This document shows, piece by piece, positions 1 to 6,723 of a DNA stretch of 21,573 nucleotides. The number at the start of each line of letters is the position of its first letter. The stretch's first letter is position 1. The stretch covers positions 1 to 21,573 of the forward strand of contig JAZNIT010000006.1 in the NCBI GenBank assembly GCA_045577615.1, given 5' to 3'. The notes beneath the pieces are model-generated. The model made no database searches and was not told the DNA's origin. It saw only the letters and a program-made list of their open reading frames with translations. Position numbers and translations under genes: made by a program. The stretch is from RGIG2206 sp045577615 (lineage in GTDB: Bacteria > Bacillota > Clostridia > Oscillospirales > Acutalibacteraceae).

Positions 1-35
1 TCGCAAAAATCCACCTCCCTCGTCAGAGGGAGGCA
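1..35. repeat. Palindromic dispersed-repeat fragment
   Basis: Positions 14-20 (CCTCCCT) and 27-33 (AGGGAGG) form a perfect 7-bp stem around a 6-nt loop. Read on the minus strand, the CTGACGAGGGAGGTGG core looks like a short repeat I remember as common between genes in gut Clostridia; that link is from memory. The repeat runs off the left edge, so its full length is unknown. It is not followed by a T-run on the plus strand, so it is not an obvious terminator. Confidence 0.45.
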
Positions 36-103
36 GGACATAAAGCGCTTTCTGCGTTTGCCTTTGATTTCTGCAATTTTTGTTCATCGGTAAACCTCTT
101 TTG

Positions 104-131
104 AACCACGCGACTATCGCGTGGTTTTCGT
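104..131 (+). terminator. Rho-independent terminator-like hairpin of an upstream gene
   Basis: AACCACGCGA (104-113) pairs perfectly with TCGCGTGGTT (117-126) around a 3-nt loop, followed by TTCGTTT. The T-rich tail on the plus strand suggests termination of a plus-strand gene that lies left of the window. It faces the minus-strand terminator at 145-172. Confidence 0.5.
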
Positions 132-144
132 TTACAACAAAAAG

Positions 145-173
145 AAAAGTCGATGGTTTCCCATCGACTTTTT
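145..173 (-). terminator. Terminator of the metallophosphoesterase gene
   Basis: A perfect 12-bp stem, AAAAGTCGATGG (145-156) with CCATCGACTTTT (161-172), has a 4-nt loop and A/T tails on both sides. It begins 3 nt past the stop codon of the minus-strand lipoprotein gene. The symmetry would let it act in both directions. Confidence 0.85.
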
Positions 174-175
174 CA

Positions 176-2128
176 TTATTTTTTAAGGGTAAAGTTTTCG
201 AAGGTTGCGCCTGCCTTATCCACAACCCAGGTGTCGTTGAGGCGAAGCACAACCGTGGACGAGGCGAAGCTTGGCAGAGTTCCGCACTTGGCTTTAACCT
301 GATTGGCGGTGAGGTGTATGGCCAAGGAGCCGTCGCGATACACCTTGATTTCGCCCTTTTCATAGGTCATGGTCAGAGTGTTGGTCTGGCCAAGGGTGGA
401 TGAAATCTCGGCCTTGGCAATCACATAGCCGCTGTCAAAGGCAGAAGCGTTGGCGTTGGTTGCATCATAGTTGTAGGAAACGCACAGATAATCGGTGGTG
501 GAGCCGCGCTTAACGCCAAGGGAGATGGGGCCGATTTGCATTGCGCTGAAGGATTTGAAGTCATCGGAAAGGTTGAAGGTGGCGCGATAATAATCAACCG
601 ATGCCATCCAGGTGTCGCTCATCTCCACAGGGTCGCTCATTTGCAGATAGTGGCCTGAGCCCTGGCTTGAGATGTAATAGCCGCTTTCTTTGCTGACGTT
701 GGTGATGGCACCCTGCCACTTGGCAAGGTTGGAGTAAAGCTTGCCCTCGGTGAGGGTGGTCAGGCCTGTGGGATAGCTGCCCGTGGTGAACTTTTCACTC
801 TTGATGGGGGCGCTTTCGTTGCCGTAAAAGTCAACGGCGATAACCTGTGCGGTATATTCGGTTTTCTCTCTCAGCCCGCTGACCGAATGGGTAATGGTTG
901 CGGGGGGCTGGGTGTTAAAGAAGTACGAGGTTACGTAAGAGTTGGCAACCACAATGCCATCCTTATCCACAACCTCAAGGCGATATTTTTCCACCTTGTC
1001 ATCGTCGGTGCCTTGGGGGAAGGTGACCTGAACGGCGGTGGTGCCGACGGTGGTGATATCTACCTTTTGACCCTCTGCAAACAAGGGGCTGTCGGTAGCC
1101 TTTTTCAAATAATCCAGGGTGTTGTTAACCTGTGCGCCGATTTGATAGGTGGTGTCAATGAACTTGTCGGTGTTCATATCATAAAGCTTTACGTCGGTTA
1201 CGTTGTCGTCGTAAATCTCGAAAATGCTGAACTGATTTGAGGCATAATAGCCGCTGCCTTCAACGTCGCTGTAAAGGGCCTGGGTGTTGGTCAGACTGCC
1301 GCAGTTGTAGGCAGAAAAGCCGTTTTTAAGCTGATAAACCGAGCGCAGATTGGTGATGGGTGAATGTGAGTGACCTGAGAGGGCAACTGCGTTGGTATGC
1401 TTTGATATTGACTGGTAGAGGGTAGATGCATCCCCCTTGTCACCGCTGCCGTAGACGGTGCCGGTGAAGGGATAGTGCTTAAGCACGAAATACTGCTGAG
1501 TTTCACCGTAGGTCTTGAACTTTTCCATAGCAAAGCCGGTGGCTTTGGTATAGTCACCTGAGTGGTTGGAGGGTGAGAGGGCCAGAATCTTTATGCCGTT
1601 TACGTCATATTCGTCGGTGGCCTTGATGCCAAGAATTCTTTCAAAGCGGGCCACATAGGTTGCATTCTCCTCTGCAGAATGCTCTTTGTTGCCGAATTCG
1701 TGGTTGCCCATACATGTGATAAGGGGTATCTTTTGACCGGTCGCATTTACGGCACTGTCAAAGGCTGATTTAAAGGAGGTCAGCTCTTCATCGGTGCCGT
1801 TGTCGGTCAGGTCGCCCACGACGATGATGCCGTCAAAGCCCTTGTACTCCTGCGTCTGAGCATAGCTCCAGGTGGAGGAGATGGCCTTTGTCAGTTTTTC
1901 GTTGCGGTTGTGGGTGTCGCTGATAACCATAATGCGAGCGATGGGGGCCGACTTGTGCTCTACAACGACGCGGTCATAATTTTCTTCAACCTTGTCCTCT
2001 TTATTGGCAGAGGGCTTTGAAGAGGTGTCGCTGCTGCCGTTGTCGGTGGAATCACCGCCGCAGGAGGCAAGCAAAAGCATACTAAGGCAAAGGGTAAAGG
2101 CCAGAATTTTCAACAAAACGGGTTTCAT
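176..2128 (-). CDS. Secreted calcineurin-like metallophosphoesterase lipoprotein
   Basis: A 650-residue exported phosphoesterase. Residues 1-23 are a lipoprotein signal peptide ending in a lipobox (LLLASC, lipidated Cys23), followed by a Ser/Asp/Lys-rich linker to about residue 60. The calcineurin-like metal site is clear: D-x-H at Asp71/His73, GDLTDNG with Asp106, GNHE at Asn142/His143, and GHSHSP near residue 252. A fibronectin-III-like region follows (about 345-450, with YRLEVVDKDG and EYTAQVIAVD). The last 190 residues are beta-rich, possibly a jelly-roll or glycan-binding domain. The ATG is preceded by AAGGAAGG. The gene lies 13 nt after the zinc-ribbon membrane gene and is probably co-transcribed with it. 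Expected role: hydrolysis of a phosphate ester or phosphodiester outside the membrane. The substrate cannot be read from sequence. Confidence 0.9.
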   Translation of the reverse strand: MKPVLLKILAFTLCLSMLLLASCGGDSTDNGSSDTSSKPSANKEDKVEENYDRVVVEHKSAPIARIMVISDTHNRNEKLTKAISSTWSYAQTQEYKGFDGIIVVGDLTDNGTDEELTSFKSAFDSAVNATGQKIPLITCMGNHEFGNKEHSAEENATYVARFERILGIKATDEYDVNGIKILALSPSNHSGDYTKATGFAMEKFKTYGETQQYFVLKHYPFTGTVYGSGDKGDASTLYQSISKHTNAVALSGHSHSPITNLRSVYQLKNGFSAYNCGSLTNTQALYSDVEGSGYYASNQFSIFEIYDDNVTDVKLYDMNTDKFIDTTYQIGAQVNNTLDYLKKATDSPLFAEGQKVDITTVGTTAVQVTFPQGTDDDKVEKYRLEVVDKDGIVVANSYVTSYFFNTQPPATITHSVSGLREKTEYTAQVIAVDFYGNESAPIKSEKFTTGSYPTGLTTLTEGKLYSNLAKWQGAITNVSKESGYYISSQGSGHYLQMSDPVEMSDTWMASVDYYRATFNLSDDFKSFSAMQIGPISLGVKRGSTTDYLCVSYNYDATNANASAFDSGYVIAKAEISSTLGQTNTLTMTYEKGEIKVYRDGSLAIHLTANQVKAKCGTLPSFASSTVVLRLNDTWVVDKAGATFENFTLKK

Positions 2129-2141
2129 TTTTTAACCTTCC

Positions 2142-2696
2142 TTATTCAACGTTGGAGCGCTCGGCGCGGCAGAAAGAGCAAACCTCTTTACCCGTTTTTT
2201 TGTCAACTATCCAGGTGTGTCCTGTGGCAGGCGCTACCTCTTGCTCGCACTTGGTACAAAAGATGGGTCGTTCGCAAAAGGTTTTGAGCGGCTTGTGGCC
2301 GAAAAGGCAGCTGTCAAACATGGTAAAATAGATGGTGGGAATGACAATCATAATCACCGCCAGAGGTACAAGCACGGCCGCCGCAATCCTTTTGCGGGAG
2401 GCGATGGGCAGGGTAATCTGACGGGCTATATCGTTGTCAACCTCGGGACCCGGACGGGGATTGCCGTTTTTGTCAAGCCCGTTTTTATCGTAGCCCTCGT
2501 CGTCGTATTTGGTGCCGTTGCGGTGGTAGCCCAAGGGAGAAAAGCCTCGCAGGTCATAGCCGCGCTCGTTATAAACGCGCACACCCTTTATCTCACCCTT
2601 GCTGCGGCGTTTAACCGTAAATTCGGGAAACAGCATACGCACGAGAATAAATGCAATAACAAAATAAAGCCATACCATAAGGATAATTACGGCCAT
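2142..2696 (-). CDS. Two-TM protein with Gly-Tyr-Asp repeats and C-terminal zinc ribbon
   Basis: A 184-residue membrane protein of unrecognised family. TM1 spans about residues 2-22 and TM2 about 104-125. Between them, residues 46-80 hold short imperfect repeats of the form GYDxxG/GFSxxGYHxNG/GYDKNGLDKNG, rich in Gly, Tyr, Asp and Asn. After TM2 two CxxC pairs (Cys147/Cys150 and Cys173/Cys176), spaced by 22 residues with a TGHTW motif between, make a zinc-ribbon. I chose ATG at 2696 because AGGTGA lies 5 nt upstream; the in-frame GTG at 2705 overlaps that ribosome binding site. The gene sits 13 nt before the metallophosphoesterase gene, so the two may act together at the envelope, which is inference. 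Function unknown. Confidence 0.75.
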   Translation of the reverse strand: MAVIILMVWLYFVIAFILVRMLFPEFTVKRRSKGEIKGVRVYNERGYDLRGFSPLGYHRNGTKYDDEGYDKNGLDKNGNPRPGPEVDNDIARQITLPIASRKRIAAAVLVPLAVIMIVIPTIYFTMFDSCLFGHKPLKTFCERPIFCTKCEQEVAPATGHTWIVDKKTGKEVCSFCRAERSNVE

Positions 2697-2792
2697 AAAA
2701 ATCACCTCATTTTTTATACATTAATATATTATCACATTGCAGGGTAAAATAAAAGATAAAAAATTCAACAAAGTTAGGGTGCAATTTTTATT

Positions 2793-2825
2793 AAAAAAAT
2801 CGCAGACGCGTTGCTGCGCCTGCGA
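2793..2825 (-). terminator. Terminator of the Gln/Asn-rich peptide gene
   Basis: Read on the minus strand, TCGCAGGCGC pairs with GCGTCTGCGA (one G-T pair) around a 6-nt loop and is followed by seven T. It begins 10 nt after the stop codon of the small gene at 2835-2957, which supports that gene being transcribed as a unit. Confidence 0.85.
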
Positions 2826-2834
2826 CTTAAATTA

Positions 2835-2957
2835 TCAGATATTGTTGTTCTTCTTGTTCTGGCCTTGCTGATTTTTCTTGTTCTGGCCGTTGTTTTGCTG
2901 GTTATTGTTTTGCTGGTTGTTGGTTTGCTGGTTGTTGGTTTGATTCTTGTTATCCAT
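2835..2957 (-). CDS. 40-residue Gln/Asn-rich small protein
   Basis: An unannotated-looking short gene. ATG at 2957 is preceded by a very strong ribosome binding site (AAGGTGGTGAT, 4 nt spacing) and the TGA at 2835 is followed by a strong terminator. The peptide starts MDNKNQTNNQQTNNQQ and is almost entirely Asn, Gln, Lys and Gly, with the tandem unit TNNQQ repeated and then decaying; it ends KKNNNI. It has no Cys, no aromatic residue and no hydrophobic stretch, so it should be disordered and soluble. Short Asn/Gln/Lys-rich peptides occur in sporulating Clostridia, where some resemble small acid-soluble spore proteins; that link is only a guess. The low-complexity antisense frame is hydrophobic, but it has no ribosome binding site. 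Confidence 0.75.
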   Translation of the reverse strand: MDNKNQTNNQQTNNQQNNNQQNNGQNKKNQQGQNKKNNNI

Positions 2958-3058
2958 TTATATCACCACCTTTTCGGTGATAATATTTTGTGCAGGATGG
3001 GGCGGATTATTCAAAGGGAGCCGCTGTAATTAGGTTCCAAAACCGATTTCGTCCCTAG

Positions 3059-3976
3059 TCACAACTCCCTAAACGCAGTGGCGATTTGCTTGTGAGAGCA
3101 AAGAGGAGAATATTGCCAATTGTCAATGTGATTTGACTGAAAACAATATTCAAGAGGCGGCTGGTCGTAATCGGCCTCAAAGGAGTCAATGATAATCAGC
3201 TTGATTTTCATTTTTTCGGGGATTATGGACTTGATGTACACACTTGCCTGCTGTCCGGGATAAACACCCTCCCGCAGCTCGGCAAGCCCTGCCAAATTGG
3301 GTGTAAGTTCCACAAAAATGCCGTAATCCTCTACCGTTCTGATGATGCCTGACACCGTTTGGCCTTGCTTAAAGCGGTCGGCATTTTCTTGCCAGGTGCC
3401 AAGCAGCTCGCGGTGAGAGAGGGATATGCGTCCGCGCTCGTCAACGGAGCGCACCACCGCAAAAATGTCGTCACCCGTGGCAAATCGGTCGGCAGGGTGG
3501 GATATTCTCGACACCGAAATAGCGTCGATTGGCATAAGGGCCACAATGCCGCAGCCCACATCGCAAAAGGCGCCAAAGCTTTCAAGATGGGTTACACGGG
3601 CGCGGATTATATCTCCTGCCGTCAAGGTGGACAGATAGTCGTTTATGCATATTTGCTGAGCCTCGCGGCGTGAAAGAGTGGCCGTCACCCTGCCATCCTC
3701 GCACACAATATCGGTAACGGTAAAGCAAACGGGCTTGTTAACCCGTGATATAAGGGCGATATCTCTCACCTGCCCCTCGGCAATGCCCAGCGCCCCCTCG
3801 TCACGGGGAATAATGCCCTTTATATTGCCTCCTAAATCTACAATAAGATTGTGCTCGCTGTCGCACATAATTGCCTTTGCCTCTAAAATTTTGCCCTTTT
3901 CAAGAGCGTCGTTGAGGGTGGCAAGGGTGATGGGGGTCTGGCCGGCGGCAAAACCCTCGGGTAAAAATTTGTTCAT
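3059..3976 (-). CDS. S1-domain RNA-binding protein (ribosomal protein S1-like)
   Basis: A 305-residue protein with three predicted S1/OB-fold domains: about residues 26-104 (ending VTATLSRRE), 119-189 (GDIIRARVTHLESFGAFCDV ... RISLSHRE) and 204-262 (GQTVSGIIRTVEDYGIFVEL). Each shows the typical G-x-V-x-G-x-V...G-x-F/I-V-x-L pattern. Domain 2 keeps the FGAFCDVGCG turn and the ISH-like helix. Residues 263-305 are a tail without a clear domain. Full ribosomal S1 normally has four to six S1 domains, so this is the short Firmicutes-type S1-like protein, expected to bind mRNA or ribosomes in the cytoplasm. ATG at 3976 has AAGGA 10 nt upstream. A short GC-rich hairpin (3994-4007) lies in the leader. 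No terminator is visible before the next minus-strand gene, about 100 nt on. Confidence 0.88.
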   Translation of the reverse strand: MNKFLPEGFAAGQTPITLATLNDALEKGKILEAKAIMCDSEHNLIVDLGGNIKGIIPRDEGALGIAEGQVRDIALISRVNKPVCFTVTDIVCEDGRVTATLSRREAQQICINDYLSTLTAGDIIRARVTHLESFGAFCDVGCGIVALMPIDAISVSRISHPADRFATGDDIFAVVRSVDERGRISLSHRELLGTWQENADRFKQGQTVSGIIRTVEDYGIFVELTPNLAGLAELREGVYPGQQASVYIKSIIPEKMKIKLIIIDSFEADYDQPPLEYCFQSNHIDNWQYSPLCSHKQIATAFREL

Positions 3977-4187
3977 TGTTTAATCATCCTTCCGCCGACG
4001 GGTCGGCACGTTTTTGACGGATGCCGTCTTTTGATTTATATGACCGTCGTTTTGTCTATATGATAGCAGAGGCGCCCCGATGATTTTGTCGAAAGAGGGC
4101 GTTGCTGTAAAAAAATGTAAATTGTCATAGTCGGACAAGTTGGTTAATAGTATTAATACTGTAAAAACGGTGCAGGAGGGATGAAGG

Positions 4188-4586
4188 GTGTTTTTAACAG
4201 TAAGGCTTACCCTTAAAAGGATGGTAGTTATAACGGCGGCGATAATTGTTGCCCTGCTTATTGCAGACGTTGTAAGGGTGACAGTATACCCTCAAAGTGA
4301 GCGGTACGTCACCCACTCGGCTCGGGCAGAATACCTTAAAGCCCGAGGCTTGGATATAGATGAAACCCCCGTCAGCTCCACCGAACTTGTGATAGATGAG
4401 CAGGGCAAATCGGGGTGGAGTGACTATGCAAAAAGCCTTAAAAGCAAAGGTTTTGACATAACCGATTATTTTGGGCAAAGGGTGACGGTGGTGAGCTATC
4501 GCCTTAAGGGCAAAACCAACCAAGGAGTAAGGGTGCTGCTTTGTGATAATCGTATAGTGGCTTATGAGCAGGTTTCTCTCTATTAG
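4188..4586 (+). CDS. Membrane-anchored DUF4830-like protein
   Basis: A 132-residue protein with one N-terminal TM segment (about residues 12-30, VVITAAIIVALLIADVV) that may be an uncleaved signal anchor. The soluble part has the pattern Y-L-x-x-x-G-L-D ... Y-x-x-x-L-x-x-x-G-F-D-I-x-x-Y-x-G-x-x-V-x-x-x-S-Y ... V-x-V-L-L-C-D-N-R-I-V-A, which fits DUF4830 as I know it (small clostridial proteins of unknown function). Start is GTG at 4188 with AGGAGG 8 nt upstream. An ATG at 4181 is in another frame, only 1 nt from the ribosome binding site, and stops after 11 codons. The gene is monocistronic. A perfect 12-bp palindrome (AGTATTAATACT, 4149-4160) sits just upstream and could be part of its promoter or an operator. 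Confidence 0.72.
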   Translation: MFLTVRLTLKRMVVITAAIIVALLIADVVRVTVYPQSERYVTHSARAEYLKARGLDIDETPVSSTELVIDEQGKSGWSDYAKSLKSKGFDITDYFGQRVTVVSYRLKGKTNQGVRVLLCDNRIVAYEQVSLY

Positions 4587-4637
4587 GGCAAATTGACTCT
4601 GTTAAACAAGCAAAGAGTTGGATTTTTGGGCAAGTTG

Positions 4638-4667
4638 TTGCAAACTAAAAAAATGGTTGGTTATAAT
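4638..4667 (+). promoter_or_regulatory. SigmaA-type promoter, distal, for the ABC ATPase
   Basis: TTGCAA (4638-4643), 18-nt spacer, TATAAT (4662-4667). The spacer ends in TGGTTGGT; nearly the same 14-mer, with TATAAT at its end, recurs at 7584-7597. Confidence 0.55.
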
Positions 4668-4725
4668 ACATAAAAAGCGATAAAAAAGTTTGTAGGGTTG
4701 GTTAATAGTAAAAAAGGGAGCCTTT

Positions 4726-4734
4726 TGGTATAAT
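4726..4734 (+). promoter_or_regulatory. Extended -10 promoter, proximal, for the ABC ATPase
   Basis: TGGTATAAT is a perfect extended -10 (TGnTATAAT). No good -35 is seen 16-18 nt upstream, as is common for extended -10 promoters. It would give a leader of about 50 nt. Confidence 0.5.
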
Positions 4735-4792
4735 AACATGGTAAAAACGGGTATTATGTTACCCTTATAATATTTAGGAGGTTTATTTAATT

Positions 4793-5941
4793 ATGGCAGA
4801 ACTTCAGCTTAAAAGTATTTACAAAAAATACGCCGGCAACGTAGTTGCCGTTTCTGACTTCAACCTCGAAATCAAGGACAAAGAGTTTATCATTCTCGTT
4901 GGTCCTTCAGGTTGCGGTAAATCCACCACCTTGCGTATGATCGCAGGTCTTGAAGAAATCTCTGACGGTGAGCTTTACATCGGCGGCAAGTTGGTTAACG
5001 ACGTTGCTCCTAAGGATCGCGACATCGCCATGGTTTTCCAGAACTATGCACTTTATCCCCATATGACCGTTTTCGAGAATATGGCATTCGGCCTTAAGCT
5101 CCGCAAGACAGCTAAAGACGAAATCAAGCGCCGCGTTGAAGAGGCTGCTCGCATCCTCGACATCGAGCACTTGCTTGACCGTAAGCCCAAGGCTTTGTCA
5201 GGTGGTCAGCGTCAGCGTGTTGCTCTCGGCCGTGCTATCGTTCGTGAGCCTAAGGTTTTCTTGCTTGACGAGCCTCTCTCAAACTTGGACGCCAAGCTTC
5301 GTGCACAAATGCGTACCGAGCTTGCTAAGCTTCATAAGAGAATCGGCACCACCTTCATCTACGTTACCCACGACCAGACCGAAGCTATGACCATGGGTGA
5401 CCGTATCGTTGTTATGAAGGACGGTTTCATTCAGCAGGTTGATACTCCTACCAAGTTGTACGACAAGCCCTGCAACAAGTTCGTTGCAGGCTTCATCGGC
5501 TCTCCCCAGATGAACTTCATCGAAGGTGTTGTTATTAAGGATGGCGACAACTTCTTCTTCGAGTACGGCACCGAGGACACCAAGACCCGCAAGGGCGTTA
5601 AGTATCGCATTCTTCTTCCTGAAGAAAAGAATGCAAAGGGTTGCCTTGAGCCTTATGCAGACAGCGAAGCTCCCGTTATCATGGGTATCCGTCCCGAGCA
5701 CGTATCTGACAACGACGCTTTCGTTGCTGCACATCCTGAAGCAACCGTTAAGGCTCACGTTGACGTAACCGAAATGATGGGTGCTGAGACTTATCTCTAT
5801 ATGTCCAGCGAGGGCTATATGATCAACGCTCGCGTTGAGCCCAAGACCTTGACTCGTGCAGGCGACGATATCTCTATCGCTTTCAAGACCGAGTTCATCC
5901 ACCTTTTCGACGCCAAGACCGAAAAGACCATCACCAACTAA
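4793..5941 (+). CDS. ugpC: Sugar ABC transporter ATPase, MsmX/UgpC family
   Basis: A 382-residue ATP-binding subunit of CUT1-type carbohydrate importers, which powers uptake by docking on permease pairs at the inner face of the membrane. Walker A GPSGCGKST (37-45), Q-loop Gln83 in QNYALYPH, signature LSGGQ (135-139), Walker B VFLLDE (155-160), D-loop SNLD, and switch His193 (THD) are all intact. The C-terminal 140 residues form the TOBE/OB regulatory domain (GIRPEHVS). No permease or binding-protein gene is nearby, which fits a shared ATPase serving several importers, as known for Bacillus MsmX. Codon use is visibly different from the neighbours (many GCT, CGT, CTC, AAG, GTT), as expected for a highly expressed gene. 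It has its own promoters and a strong terminator. A maltose, multiple-sugar or glycerol-phosphate role cannot be told apart. Confidence 0.92.
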   Translation: MAELQLKSIYKKYAGNVVAVSDFNLEIKDKEFIILVGPSGCGKSTTLRMIAGLEEISDGELYIGGKLVNDVAPKDRDIAMVFQNYALYPHMTVFENMAFGLKLRKTAKDEIKRRVEEAARILDIEHLLDRKPKALSGGQRQRVALGRAIVREPKVFLLDEPLSNLDAKLRAQMRTELAKLHKRIGTTFIYVTHDQTEAMTMGDRIVVMKDGFIQQVDTPTKLYDKPCNKFVAGFIGSPQMNFIEGVVIKDGDNFFFEYGTEDTKTRKGVKYRILLPEEKNAKGCLEPYADSEAPVIMGIRPEHVSDNDAFVAAHPEATVKAHVDVTEMMGAETYLYMSSEGYMINARVEPKTLTRAGDDISIAFKTEFIHLFDAKTEKTITN

Positions 5942-5951
5942 TTGCAATCTT

Positions 5952-5981
5952 AAAGCCCGCCCTTTTGGGCGGGCTTTTTTC
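5952..5981 (+). terminator. Strong Rho-independent terminator after ugpC
   Basis: AGCCCGCCC (5954-5962) pairs perfectly with GGGCGGGCT (5967-5975) around TTTT, extended by AA/TT and followed by a T-run. It starts 12 nt after the stop codon and ends only about 17 nt before the next start codon. Confidence 0.93.
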
Positions 5982-5997
5982 TAAAAGGAGGGGCAAA

Positions 5998-6723
5998 ATG
6001 GAAGAAAAGACAAAGCTTCAGCCTATCGGCAGGGGCATTGAAATCTATACCAATTCGGTGCATAATTTTGGCACCGACGCAGTATTGCTTGCCCATTTTG
6101 CCGCCCCTGCCACCACCGATGTTGCCTGCGATTTGGGTACGGGCTGCGGCATAATCCCTATGCTGTGGTGCCGCGAAAATCCACCAAAAAGGCTTACTGC
6201 GGTGGATATTCAGCCTGATGCTGCAGAGCTTGTTAAGGCTACTCTTTTGCACAATAATTTGAGCGGTGTTCAGGTCAGATGTGCCGACCTTCGTCAGCTT
6301 GACAAGGCTATGCACGGCCAATACACACTGGTGACTATGAACCCACCCTACAAGCGGCTTGAGGACGGGCTTATCAGCCCCAACGAGGGGCGTGCCATTG
6401 CCAGACACGAGGTAAAATGCACCGTTGATGATATGGCAAAGGCTGCCGCAAAGCTGCTTAAACCCTCGGGCAGACTGTGTGTTTGCCACCGCCCCGACCG
6501 ACTTGGTGACTTGATTTGCGCCATGCGAAATGCAGGTATTGAGCCTAAGCGCTTGCAGCTTGTCTGTCAACGTGCAGGTGAGCCGCCAATGCTCATTCTT
6601 TGCGAGGGCAGGCGGAGCGGCTGCAGCGGAATGGTTATTGAGCCGCCCCTTATAGTTGAGGACGAGGGTGGTCAATATTCACCGAAAATGAAAGAAATCT
6701 ATAAATTTATGGAGGAATTGTGA
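5998..6723 (+). CDS. trmN6: tRNA1(Val) (adenine37-N6)-methyltransferase family (COG4123)
   Basis: A 241-residue class I SAM-dependent methyltransferase. The N-terminus (IYTNSVHNFGTDAVLLAHF) is the YfiC/TrmN6 family signature. The SAM motif I is DLGTGCGIIPM (45-55), the acidic motif II is AVDIQPDA (about 68-75), and the catalytic N6-adenine motif NPPY is at 115-118. E. coli YfiC methylates A37 of tRNA1(Val), but the exact substrate of Firmicutes homologues is less certain. I start at ATG 5998, which has AAAGGAGG 5-6 nt upstream; the longer frame begins inside the terminator hairpin. The stop overlaps rsmI by one base (TGATG), so the two are translationally coupled. There is almost no room for a promoter between the ugpC terminator and the ribosome binding site. 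Confidence 0.85.
   Translation: MEEKTKLQPIGRGIEIYTNSVHNFGTDAVLLAHFAAPATTDVACDLGTGCGIIPMLWCRENPPKRLTAVDIQPDAAELVKATLLHNNLSGVQVRCADLRQLDKAMHGQYTLVTMNPPYKRLEDGLISPNEGRAIARHEVKCTVDDMAKAAAKLLKPSGRLCVCHRPDRLGDLICAMRNAGIEPKRLQLVCQRAGEPPMLILCEGRRSGCSGMVIEPPLIVEDEGGQYSPKMKEIYKFMEEL

Larger units (their letters stand above)
4587..4792 (+). other. Intergenic region with tandem promoters for the ABC ATPase
   Basis: 206 nt with no gene. It contains two promoter-like elements (4638-4667 and 4726-4734) and the 14-mer GTTGGTTAATAGTA at 4697-4710, which also occurs at 4139-4152 before the DUF4830-like gene. An AGGAGGT lies 11 nt before the ATPase start. Only a weak hairpin (ACTCT/AGAGT, about 4602-4617) could end transcription of the upstream gene. 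Confidence 0.55.

Noticed and set aside
2217..2747. Plus-strand open frame of 176 codons
   Set aside because: Antisense to the zinc-ribbon membrane protein gene, with no ribosome binding site and no recognisable protein features.
2811..3029. Plus-strand hydrophobic open frame rich in Leu and Val, looking like a small membrane protein
   Set aside because: It is the complement of the Asn/Gln codons of the minus-strand 40-residue gene. It has no ribosome binding site, it starts inside a terminator hairpin, and the minus-strand frame has both a strong ribosome binding site and the terminator.
4020..4070. Direct TATATGA repeats 20 bp apart in the S1/DUF4830 intergenic region, as an operator
   Set aside because: Only two 7-bp copies in AT-rich DNA without a clear promoter nearby; too weak to call.
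5279..5947. Minus-strand open frame of 222 codons
   Set aside because: A shadow of ugpC caused by its biased codon use; the plus strand encodes an intact ABC ATPase across the same bases.
5965..5997. N-terminal extension of trmN6 by 11 codons
   Set aside because: The extension begins in the loop of the ugpC terminator and precedes the AAAGGAGG that serves ATG 5998.
5950..6675. Minus-strand open frame of 241 codons opposite trmN6
   Set aside because: The plus strand carries all TrmN6 motifs; the antisense frame runs into the ugpC terminator and has no family features.
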